The notes under the pieces are model-generated. The model was given only the letters and a program-made list of their open reading frames with translations. It made no database searches and was not told where the DNA came from. Shown in pieces: positions 18,301 to 26,341 of a stretch of 64,000 nucleotides of DNA (the stretch's first letter is position 1; every line of letters starts with the position of its first letter). The position numbers were made by a program, and so were the translations under genes. Source of the DNA: Thysanoteuthis rhombus (Eukaryota; Mollusca; Cephalopoda; Oegopsida; Thysanoteuthidae); NCBI GenBank assembly GCA_963457665.1, contig OY735207.1, forward strand, positions 55,531,279-55,595,278, given 5' to 3'.

Positions 18301-18799
18301 CACCTGGCTAGTCATACGGAATGCTCTCTGGGTCGGCAAACGGCTTTTTGCAGCGGGTCTGGTAGTTTCACCAGAGTGCATGCGCTGTGGTGGAATGGAG
18401 GAGTCTATTGAGCACGCCTTCTTCCACTGCAGCGTGGTGCAACCGCTGTGCAAGCTGGTTGAAGGCCACATGGTTCGCATCGTCGGGGCACGGTTTTTTG
18501 CCTTGGATGCCAGTGTTGTCTGCAGCAATGTGTTCCCATCGTTGGAGAAGGACGCACATATAGTGCTAATGTGCTTACTTGGCGTGATGCGAATGGTGAT
18601 TTGGACGACGCGTCAGAAGGGGTTCCACGAAGGAGAGCGTTTCACTCCCGAACAACTGATTGCGTTCTTTGGGCACCAGCTCAAAGTCAAAATCAGGGTC
18701 GAGAGGGGGAGGCTCCCTTGGTCGGAATTCAACGGAAGGTGGGTGAGAGTTGCCCGACTGTGTCGAGTGAAAGGTGCTGAATTAGAGTGGTTTTTTTGA
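15350..18799 (+). CDS. LINE ORF2, unit 2: endonuclease-reverse transcriptase (1149 aa)
   Basis: Intact, with every endonuclease and RT catalytic residue present. The one private change against the type B consensus is V207F in the IDRFLARR segment just after the endonuclease SYID. It shares the synonymous change GAGTTGAAG (near 16932) with unit 8 only, one of several links between units 2 and 8. Confidence 0.95.
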   Translation: MALYLASLNGRGCRNESRRARLCRLLRHLDVSICCLQETHFISSDNESVLSRDFRLFSAYFDYRSRGVSWLISHSLNAVCSLVYADPAGRLCVVDVTIRGEAFRLIGVYAPNGQGERINFFRQIDQFVVPSRRLVLAGDWNAVLDPDIDRGVNRGTNNGDVIPFRDLINRLDLVDKFRNEHPRQVVWTWTNSGDPSSVQRSSYIDRFLARRVDHKFLECPSFHSVPFSDHRLVRARMNLGIAKPFKSGYWKFNTSLVDMEDFRDQLTSLIQRELTGAILGNKFWGNLKNKIRSFAADYSRRLNLVRLAAQKALEDRIERAVEGGDSSQVKIAKAELASLHAKKDQALVVRARLKRMSPEATNMADELRLEEIRSASSRYISSVTSPDGRLVTTNEGICEVFRANFQELFTREARLNSAQFDAYLADFPRLEATEAAGCEGPITEDEIREALKSIEKEKTPGIDGLPYEVYLRLSPIFVHLLALIFNHWLKQGRIPSRFTRGVVKLLCKDKDGGDGVDNFRPITLLNTELKILAKVLANRLQTVLESLIGPEQTCSVKGRTIQDNLHTVRTIIEKVDNGAALIKLDQSKAFDRVDHRFLESVLSASGFGEIFRSWIRLLYASPSSVVEVNGVRSKAFQLSRSVRQGCPLSPMLYILALEPFLRKVKANPVLRGLTLPGGHTPVKYTAYVDDITLLVTSSAEIREISVEIQRYETVTGAKANCGKSEGLLLDSWRGRSLPGPFAWTEGPCKILGVWFGPDLQLEKNWSGVLEKVEKAVDLWTRRKLSFKGRAEVCVSHIYPLILYRLSVLPLPCTDQQKLEGAMFRLLWGHRHPMVSRKICQLQPAEGGLGMPNIKARQHSLRLTFLGRMCTQEEQNGEFWKEDARKAFPALRNVHSDDGGEARRRPRAECSFYRECRHALRVFSRVKVCLNDTRSLSRRALYRVIVRGSVRDEMIEGLGLTKAESRSIWPWTPGLRCLNNNEASLTWLVIRNALWVGKRLFAAGLVVSPECMRCGGMEESIEHAFFHCSVVQPLCKLVEGHMVRIVGARFFALDASVVCSNVFPSLEKDAHIVLMCLLGVMRMVIWTTRQKGFHEGERFTPEQLIAFFGHQLKVKIRVERGRLPWSEFNGRWVRVARLCRVKGAELEWFF

Positions 18800-19022
18800 A
18801 AGTCTATTGGTTAGTAAGGATTTTGCAGTCCTGACACGAACGTGCTAACCCAGCCCAGGTTAGGATAGATTAGATTTTCCTTTTCTGTTAGCCAACAGTT
18901 TCTTAGCTAGGGAGAGAATGATCATCAGCCCCCCTTTTTTTTCTGTCCTCCACTTTTTTCGATTCCCATCCCCTCCCCCTCTAGATGACAGAAGGTAAAG
19001 TTTTCCAGAGGATGTTTAAGAG

Positions 19023-19070
<48 letters not shown>

Positions 19071-19489
19071 CTCTCTCGACATCCATCTTTTCGTCTGGTT
19101 AACTTACTGTTCTGCCATGTTAGGTCTTTTGTGGGGGGTCACATACTAATTTCGTTTTCGTTTTTTTTTCTGTAAATATATATCAATCATTGGGGTTCAT
19201 TTTTATTTGTAAATATTTATCATAATTTTATTCCCCCCCCACACACAAAATTGTAAATAGGGGTCTAGAGTAGTTTTTTACATCATAGAGAGAATCTGAC
19301 TTTATGGTAAATGCAGTATGAAAGAGACCAGGAAAAATGTGTTGTTTTGGTAAATGGATGTATATAGTGTGATTGGGTCAGTGCATGAGACTAGCTAAGA
19401 TAAGATTAGGAATAGAGTTGACCAGTCCTTATACCCCACTCCCCCCTTCGACTTCATGTCATATTTCTCTCTTTCAGAGAATAAATAAT
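18800..19489 (+). promoter_or_regulatory. Unit 2 3' UTR with T44 tract and terminal hairpin
   Basis: The T run spans 19027-19070 (44 T). The terminal hairpin is TTCTCT-CTTTC-AGAGAA at 19465-19481, then TAAATAAT. Compared with unit 1 the loop changed and the stem did not. Confidence 0.7.
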
Positions 19490-19715
19490 CACAGATCGCT
19501 CGACGGTTTTGCTGTTACTTTTTTTGAAAAAAAAAAAGACAAGTTTCCTGCGACCACACCGAACAAGATTACGGACTAGTAGGACCCCCTCGAAACTCTA
19601 GTTCGAAAAGATAAGCCCTTGGTTTTTTGACTCGATTTGACTCAAATTGACTCGATTTTTTTTATTATTTCGATTTTGTTGTTTGTCTCGATTTTGTATT
19701 TTTTTCTTTCCCTTC
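19490..19715 (+). promoter_or_regulatory. Unit 3 5' leader
   Basis: 226 nt. Contains GACTCGATTTGACTCAAATT and a third GACTCGATTT, then TATTATTTCG instead of the TTGTTCCG of units 1, 2 and 4-6. Confidence 0.5.
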
Positions 19716-21983
19716 ATGGCCGACGAGGCCAGGAGGGCCTTGTTTGCTTCCCCCGATAAGGGGGAGGGCGGGGGCACATCCACACCCCCTAAAATAGGGA
19801 AAAAAAACAAAAAAAAACAAGAAAAAATGTCTACATCACAGACAGTCAGTACAAGTGAAAAGAATTCAGACATGAAAAAATCCCCTGTCCATGAAGGGAG
19901 GGGGGAAAATACAGACTCGCCGATTCCGGCGGGACAACAACAACAACAAGAAAAGACAAGTGGGGACTCTCCTAACGTTTGGTCATCCCCTCCCGTAATA
20001 AATACAGTCAATGTGGCGGAATTCGTCAAGCGTTGCCAGACATACAGTCACCTTGTAAAAGAGGACGGCTTACTGGTGGACTTGGTCGAATTGAAAGACA
20101 TTGAAAAGAAAATGGTGTCCGTCTTTTTGGTCGACAAGAAGTCAAACCGAATTGTCCGATCAAACAAAGACATAGTGTTGAAAGCACTGGCTAGCTTAGG
20201 AATCAAAGCCAAACAAGTCGTAAAAGGCGATGGCTTTGCGATGTGGGACGTACTATTGCCCACTGAACAGGACTGTTCAGATCTCCTGCGCCGAGAGCTC
20301 CAAACGAAGGAGCATTACATTCGTGTTGAGTATCTCGGCCGGAGAAGGACCCGGGTAATAGCACATGAGGTGCCCAGCTTCGTACTCGGGGAACATATCG
20401 GGGCTTTTCTCCTGAAATACGGAGAAATTGTCTCGGTTGACTCCGAGGCGATGCGTGGGGAGTGGCGTTTTGATCTTATGATCGACAGGAAGGCGTTCCT
20501 GGCCATTCCCAACTATTTGGACATAGGTGGTCGGAGGCGGCTGCCTCTTATCGTAAAAGGTAGGAGGCCAGTCTGCTGGATATGCGGGGAGGCCGGTCAC
20601 CTCGCCGCTATCTGCAAAAAGAAACCGTCCAGCCTGACGCAAGACCCTTCCCACTCAGTTTCTGTGACCGCCCAAAAGGAGGCTCCCGTAGTCTCGCCTA
20701 CTGCCATGACTGGAGGAATCCAGTCAGATGCCGGGAGAGGTAAAAGTCTCCCCTCACCTAAACCGTCGACTCCGTCACCAAAGGTGGTGGCACAAAAAGA
20801 GAAGACGGAGGGGGAGTGGCAGGTAGTAGGTCGTAGTGGGAAGAAGGCCCAAATAGAAGCACCCCTGTTGCCACATAGCCTAAAGCGAACCGACACCGAC
20901 AGTCCCCAAGGAGAGACCCCGCAGTCTTATGCGGAACGGGCTAGAGTGGGGGGTTATGCTAGTCCAAGTCGTGAAAAAAAAGAAATGGCGGCGGCGTTGC
21001 TCATAAAACTCAAGTCCAGGCAGCCAGCAGAGAGGGTTACCCCTCCACCCTCTCCCCGAACAATACAAAGTCCTTCAATAAAAAAATCACCCCCCAAAGG
21101 AACACAATTGACAGTTTTAAAAAAATCTTCCCCCCAAAAAACTGAAACAACAATTTTGAAAAAATCCCCCCCAAAAAAAACAGAACTGACAACGTCTCCC
21201 AGACACACACCCAGACACACACCCAAGAAAAATCAGACAAAACCAGAACTCACATCTTCTCCAACTCCTCCATTGCCGCCCACTCTACTGTTATTTTCGC
21301 AACCTCCCCCGCCACCGCCGCCGCCGCCGCCGCCATCACCGCCGCCGTCGTCGTCCCCCCAATCAACACCATCAACAATATCAACAACACCAACACCTAC
21401 ACAAACACCAACACAATCGGCCTCACAAAAGAGGCCGAGAAGCCCAGCCGGGGGAGACGCCGGCGAGCCAACAAAAAAAGAAAAAAAAGTGAGACACAAG
21501 AGAGGGGTCCACATCTGCCGTGTCGACCCGGACATTATAGAAAAATCGAAGCTTCAGCAGCAAGCCCTAAGGAATTTAAAAGTCCTCCACAGTTTCCGGT
21601 TCGTCGAGCCCGGAAGACGCGACGTGGAGGACCCCACCTTGTTCCCAGGGCTTAAAAAGCTGCTAACAGTAGTCCGGGTCGGAGACACCTCGCGGCAGGT
21701 GTGGGATATGCTCCGGGAGGCCAATGGGGCCTTCCAAATGACCACACCACTGGCTGTCTGGCATCATCCGGACTTGCAGAAACTCAAGAACTTTTGTTCA
21801 GGGAGGGTCCCCGTCTACATGCACCCCTCCCTTTATAGGGCAGCAAAATTAACATTCCCTAGGCACGTCGGCGGCGTGTCCCTGGATGGCACCATCAGAA
21901 CTGAGATGGGCACTGATCCTATGGGACCCGCTGTCGGTGTGCTATCACCGGCAATGTTCGCGTCAGGAGGGCAACGCCAATAG
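19716..21983 (+). CDS. LINE ORF1 protein, unit 3 (755 aa, type B)
   Basis: Same domains as the other units, with the CCHC knuckle intact. It has private N-terminal changes (MSTSQTVSTSEKN where others have MSTTQTNST), three Lys-Ser-Pro repeats with KGTQLTVL in the first, and TKPELTSSP, which is shared only with unit 5. DIIEKSK groups it with units 5, 6 and 8 in the C-terminal domain. Confidence 0.92.
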   Translation: MADEARRALFASPDKGEGGGTSTPPKIGKKNKKKQEKMSTSQTVSTSEKNSDMKKSPVHEGRGENTDSPIPAGQQQQQEKTSGDSPNVWSSPPVINTVNVAEFVKRCQTYSHLVKEDGLLVDLVELKDIEKKMVSVFLVDKKSNRIVRSNKDIVLKALASLGIKAKQVVKGDGFAMWDVLLPTEQDCSDLLRRELQTKEHYIRVEYLGRRRTRVIAHEVPSFVLGEHIGAFLLKYGEIVSVDSEAMRGEWRFDLMIDRKAFLAIPNYLDIGGRRRLPLIVKGRRPVCWICGEAGHLAAICKKKPSSLTQDPSHSVSVTAQKEAPVVSPTAMTGGIQSDAGRGKSLPSPKPSTPSPKVVAQKEKTEGEWQVVGRSGKKAQIEAPLLPHSLKRTDTDSPQGETPQSYAERARVGGYASPSREKKEMAAALLIKLKSRQPAERVTPPPSPRTIQSPSIKKSPPKGTQLTVLKKSSPQKTETTILKKSPPKKTELTTSPRHTPRHTPKKNQTKPELTSSPTPPLPPTLLLFSQPPPPPPPPPPPSPPPSSSPQSTPSTISTTPTPTQTPTQSASQKRPRSPAGGDAGEPTKKEKKVRHKRGVHICRVDPDIIEKSKLQQQALRNLKVLHSFRFVEPGRRDVEDPTLFPGLKKLLTVVRVGDTSRQVWDMLREANGAFQMTTPLAVWHHPDLQKLKNFCSGRVPVYMHPSLYRAAKLTFPRHVGGVSLDGTIRTEMGTDPMGPAVGVLSPAMFASGGQRQ

Positions 21984-21992
21984 ATTAACAAG

Positions 21993-24900
21993 ATGGCTCT
22001 CTATTTAGCAAGTTTGAATGGTCGTGGTTGCCGGAATGAGTCGAGAAGAGCTAGACTCTGTCGTCTCCTCCGGCACCTCGACGTGAGTATTTGTTGTTTA
22101 CAGGAGACTCATTTTATTTCGAGCGACAATGAGAGTGTGCTGTCTCGAGATTTCCGTCTCTTTTCAGCATATTTTGATTACCGCTCCAGAGGTGTCTCTT
22201 GGCTAATAAGCCATTCTTTGAATGCGGTGTGTTCCCTTGTGTATGCAGACCCGGCGGGCAGATTGTGCGTCGTTGATGTTACCATAAGAGGAGAGGCTTT
22301 TCGTTTGATTGGGGTTTATGCGCCCAACGGCCAGGGTGAGCGAATCAACTTCTTTCGGCAGATCGATCAGTTCGTAGTTCCGTCGAGACGGCTAGTGTTA
22401 GCGGGTGATTGGAATGCCGTCCTTGATCCCGATATAGACCGAGGGGTAAATAGGGGAACTAACAACGGTGACGTGATTCCGTTTCGGGATTTGATCAACA
22501 GGCTTGACCTGGTGGATAAATTCCGAAACGAACACCCCCGCCAAGTAGTATGGACTTGGACTAATAGTGGCGACCCGAGTTCGGTGCAACGTTCCAGTTA
22601 CATCGATCGGGTCTTAGCTAGAAGAGTCGACCATAAGTTTTTGGAATGTCCAAGTTTCCATAGCGTCCCCTTTTCGGACCATAGATTAGTAAGGGCCCGA
22701 ATGAATTTAGGTATAGCTAAGCCCTTCAAGTCTGGTTACTGGAAATTCAACACATCCCTCGTGGATATGGAGGATTTTCGGGACCAGCTAACATCACTAA
22801 TCCAGCGGGAACTGACGGGGGCTATCCTGGGTAATAAATTCTGGGGGAACCTCAAAAACAAAATTAGGTCTTTTGCTGCCGATTACAGTAGGCGACTCAA
22901 CCTAGTGAGACTAGCGGCACAAAAGGCACTAGAAGATCGGATCGAGAGGGCGGTGGAGGGAGGGGACTCTAGCCAGGTTAAGATAGCTAAGGCAGAGTTG
23001 GCCTCCTTGCATGCCAAGAAGGATCAAGCTCTAGTAGTTAGAGCTAGATTAAAAAGAATGTCCCCCGAGGCAACGAATATGGCCGATGAGCTGAGGCTAG
23101 AAGAAATTAGGAGTGCGTCTAGTCGGTATATCTCCAGCGTCACATCGCCGGACGGACGTCTTGTGACCACAAACGAAGGTATCTGTGAGGTGTTTCGTGC
23201 CAATTTTCAGGAACTATTCACCAGGGAAGCTAGACTGAATTCGGCTCAGTTCGACGCCTATTTAGCTGACTTCCCTCGCCTTGAGGCGACTGAAGCAGCT
23301 GGGTGCGAGGGGCCCATAACAGAGGATGAAATCCGGGAAGCGTTAAAGAGCACCGAGAAGGAGAAGACACCGGGGATCGATGGTTTACCTTACGAAGTGT
23401 ATTTGAGGCTGTCGCCCATTTTTGTTCACTTGCTGGCTTTGATCTTTAACCACTGGTTAAAGCAGGGGAGAATCCCCAGCCGCTTTACCAGAGGGGTAGT
23501 GAAATTGCTATGCAAGGACAAAAATGGAGGGGACGGGGTAGATAACTTCAGGCCCATAACTCTGCTCAATACAGAGTTAAAGATTTTGGCCAAGGTCCTC
23601 GCCAACCGACTGCAGACTGTGCTGGAGAGTCTGATTGGCCCCGAACAGACTTGCTCTGTAAAGGGTCGGACTATCCAAGACAATCTGCACACGGTGCGCA
23701 CGATCATTGAGAAAGTCGACAATGGAGCCGCGCTGATCAAGTTAGATCAGTCCAAAGCATTCGATAGGGTCGACCATCGTTTTCTCGAGTCCGTCTTATC
23801 CGCGTCTGGCTTCGGTGAGATCTTTCGCTCCTGGATTCGTCTCTTGTATGCATCCCCCAGCTCGGTGGTGGAAGTGAATGGAGTGAGGTCGAAAGCCTTT
23901 CAGTTGTCCAGATCAGTTCGTCAAGGTTGTCCACTTTCGCCGATGCTGTACATTCTTGCGCTGGAACCTTTCCTGCGCAAAGTAAAGGCGAATCCGGTCC
24001 TGCGCGGGCTAACCTTGCCTGGTGGTCACACGCCAGTCAAGTACACCGCCTACGTTGATGACATAACTTTGCTTGTAACGAGCAGTGCCGAGATCAGGGA
24101 AATCAGCGTAGAGATCCAAAGGTATGAGACGGTGACAGGGGCCAAAGCCAACTGCGGCAAGTCTGAGGGCTTGTTGCTGGACTCGTGGAGAGGGCGCTCT
24201 CTCCCTGGTCCCTTTGCCTGGACGGAAGGGCCGTGCAAGATACTCGGCGTCTGGTTCGGTCCCGACCTCCAGTTGGAGAAAAATTGGTCGGGTGTACTGG
24301 AAAAGGTAGAGAAAGCAGTTGATCTGTGGACTCGGAGGAAGCTCTCCTTCAAGGGTAGGGCCGAGGTGTGCGTCTCTCACATCTACCCCCTTATCCTTTA
24401 CCGACTTTCAGTGCTCCCTCTTCCGTGTACCGACCAACAAAAGTTGGAAGGTGCCATGTTTCGACTCCTATGGGGTCACAGGCACCCCATGGTATCTCGC
24501 AAGATCTGTCAGCTCCAACCTGCGGAAGGCGGCCTAGGAATGCCGAACATCAAAGCTCGGCAACATAGTCTACGCTTGACTTTCTTAGGTCGGATGTGTA
24601 CGCAAGAAGAGCAGAACGGCGAATTCTGGAAAGAAGACGCCAGGAAGGCTTTCCCAGCCTTAAGAAACGTGCATTCTGACGACGGGGGTGAGGCCCGCCG
24701 TAGACCCCGGGCGGAATGCTCTTTCTATCGAGAATGCCGACACGCTCTCCGAGTTTTTTCTCGGGTGAAGGTATGCCTCAACGACACCCGGTCGTTGTCG
24801 AGGAGGGCATTATATCGGGTAATAGTGAGGGGGTCCGTTCGAGACGAAATGATCGAGGGGCTCGGTTTAACGAAGGCGGAGAGTCGCTCAATCTGGCCTT

Positions 24901-25442
24901 GGACGCCCGGACTGAGGTGCCTCAATAACAACGAGGCGTCCCTCACCTGGCTAGTCATACGGAATGCTCTCTGGGTCGGCAAACGGCTTTTTGCAGCGGG
25001 TCTGGTAGTTTCACCAGAGTGCATGCGCTGTGGTGGAATGGAGGAGTCTATTGAGCACGCCTTCTTCCACTGCAGCGTGGTGCAACCGCTGTGCAAGCTG
25101 GTTGAAGGCCACATGGTTCGCATCGTCGGGGCACGGTTTTTTGCCTTGGATGCCAGTGTTGTCTGCAGCAATGTGTTCCCATCGTTGGAGAAGGACGCAC
25201 ATATAGTGCTAATGTGCTTACTTGGCGTGATGCGAATGGTGATTTGGACGACGCGTCAGAAGGGGTTCCACGAAGGAGAGCATTTCACTCCCGAACAACT
25301 GATTGCGTTCTTTGGGCACCAGCTCAAAGTCAAAATCAGGGTCGAGAGGGGGAGGCTCCCTTGGTCGGAATTCAACGGAAGGTGGGTGAGAGTTGCCCGA
25401 CTGTGTCGAGTGAAAGGTGCTGAATTAGAGTGGTTTTTTTGA
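21993..25442 (+). CDS. LINE ORF2, unit 3: endonuclease-reverse transcriptase (1149 aa)
   Basis: Intact. Differs from the consensus by I454T (KSTEKEK, before the RT TPGIDG motif) and D511N (CKDKNGG). Both changes are shared with unit 6, and the two proteins differ at only two positions (A422T and H/R1097). Catalytic residues are unchanged. Confidence 0.95.
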   Translation: MALYLASLNGRGCRNESRRARLCRLLRHLDVSICCLQETHFISSDNESVLSRDFRLFSAYFDYRSRGVSWLISHSLNAVCSLVYADPAGRLCVVDVTIRGEAFRLIGVYAPNGQGERINFFRQIDQFVVPSRRLVLAGDWNAVLDPDIDRGVNRGTNNGDVIPFRDLINRLDLVDKFRNEHPRQVVWTWTNSGDPSSVQRSSYIDRVLARRVDHKFLECPSFHSVPFSDHRLVRARMNLGIAKPFKSGYWKFNTSLVDMEDFRDQLTSLIQRELTGAILGNKFWGNLKNKIRSFAADYSRRLNLVRLAAQKALEDRIERAVEGGDSSQVKIAKAELASLHAKKDQALVVRARLKRMSPEATNMADELRLEEIRSASSRYISSVTSPDGRLVTTNEGICEVFRANFQELFTREARLNSAQFDAYLADFPRLEATEAAGCEGPITEDEIREALKSTEKEKTPGIDGLPYEVYLRLSPIFVHLLALIFNHWLKQGRIPSRFTRGVVKLLCKDKNGGDGVDNFRPITLLNTELKILAKVLANRLQTVLESLIGPEQTCSVKGRTIQDNLHTVRTIIEKVDNGAALIKLDQSKAFDRVDHRFLESVLSASGFGEIFRSWIRLLYASPSSVVEVNGVRSKAFQLSRSVRQGCPLSPMLYILALEPFLRKVKANPVLRGLTLPGGHTPVKYTAYVDDITLLVTSSAEIREISVEIQRYETVTGAKANCGKSEGLLLDSWRGRSLPGPFAWTEGPCKILGVWFGPDLQLEKNWSGVLEKVEKAVDLWTRRKLSFKGRAEVCVSHIYPLILYRLSVLPLPCTDQQKLEGAMFRLLWGHRHPMVSRKICQLQPAEGGLGMPNIKARQHSLRLTFLGRMCTQEEQNGEFWKEDARKAFPALRNVHSDDGGEARRRPRAECSFYRECRHALRVFSRVKVCLNDTRSLSRRALYRVIVRGSVRDEMIEGLGLTKAESRSIWPWTPGLRCLNNNEASLTWLVIRNALWVGKRLFAAGLVVSPECMRCGGMEESIEHAFFHCSVVQPLCKLVEGHMVRIVGARFFALDASVVCSNVFPSLEKDAHIVLMCLLGVMRMVIWTTRQKGFHEGEHFTPEQLIAFFGHQLKVKIRVERGRLPWSEFNGRWVRVARLCRVKGAELEWFF

Positions 25443-25659
25443 GATCTATTGGTTAATTAAGGATTTTGCAGTCCTGACACGAACGTGCTAACCCAGCCCA
25501 GGTTAGGATAGATTAGATTTTCCTTTTCTGTTAGCCAACAGTTTCTTAGCTAGGGAGAGAATGATCATCAGCCCCCCTTTTTTTCTGTCCTCCACTTTTT
25601 TCGATTCCCATCCCCTCCCCCTCTAGATGACAGAAGGTAAAGTTTTCCAGAGGATGTTT

Positions 25660-25691
<32 letters not shown>

Positions 25692-26111
25692 GTCTCGACA
25701 TCCATCTTTTCGTCTGGTTAACTTACTGTTCTGCCATGTTAGGTCTTTTGTGGGGGGTCACATACTAATTTCGTTTTCGTTTTTTTTTTCTGTAAATATA
25801 TATCAGTCATTGGGGTTCATTTTTATTTGTAAATATTCATCATAATTTTATTCCCCCCCCCCACACACAAAAATTGTAAATAGGGGTTTAGAGTAGTTTT
25901 TACATCATAGAGAGAATCTGACTTTATGGTAAATGCAGTATGAAAGAGACCAGGAAAAATGTGTTGTTTTGGTAAATGGATGTATATAGTGTGATTGGGT
26001 CAGTGCATGAGACTAGCTAAGATAAGATTAGGAATAGAGTTGACCAGTCCTTATACCCCATTCCCCCCTTCGACTTCATGTCATATTTCTCTCTTTCAGA
26101 GAATAAATAAT
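25443..26111 (+). promoter_or_regulatory. Unit 3 3' UTR with T27 tract and terminal hairpin
   Basis: T run 25665-25691 (27 T). Hairpin TTCTCT-CTTTC-AGAGAA at 26087-26103, then TAAATAAT. The C-rich block near 26060 reads CCCCATTCCCCCC, as in units 6 and 8, rather than CCCCACTCCCCCC. Confidence 0.7.
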
Positions 26112-26341
26112 CACAGATCGCTCGACGGGATTATTGTTACATTTTTTGGCAAAAAAAAGACAAGTTTCCTGCGACCACACCGAACAAGATAACGGACTAG
26201 TAGGACCCCCTTGAAACTCTAGTTCGAAAAGATAAGCCCTTGTTGTTTTTGACTCGATTTTGACTCGATTTCGACTCGATTTTTTTTTGTTCCGATTTTT
26301 TTTGTTGTTTGTCTTGATTTTGTATTTTTTTCTTTCCCTTC
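26112..26341 (+). promoter_or_regulatory. Unit 4 5' leader
   Basis: 230 nt. Three tandem GACTCGATTT-like words (26250-26280), then TTGTTCCG. The copy number differs from the otherwise similar leaders of units 5 and 6, which have one. Confidence 0.5.

Larger units (their letters stand above)
12841..19489 (+). mobile_element. LINE unit 2 (complete; A leader, B body)
   Basis: 6649 bp, directly abutting unit 1 with no intervening target DNA. Its first 150-200 nt match unit 1, including GACAAGAG at the edge and TGTGAACACACCG. From about 13.0-13.3 kb onward it matches units 3-8. Unit 2 is therefore an A/B chimera with its switch in the leader or the first part of ORF1. Confidence 0.95.
19490..26111 (+). 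mobile_element. LINE unit 3 (complete, type B)
   Basis: 6622 bp. Its 5' edge is CACAGATCGCTCGACGG, lacking the GACAAGAG seen in units 1 and 2. The leader belongs to the second leader class, with three GACTC words, shared with units 7-9. The ORF2 and 3' UTR are closest to those of unit 6. Confidence 0.95.
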
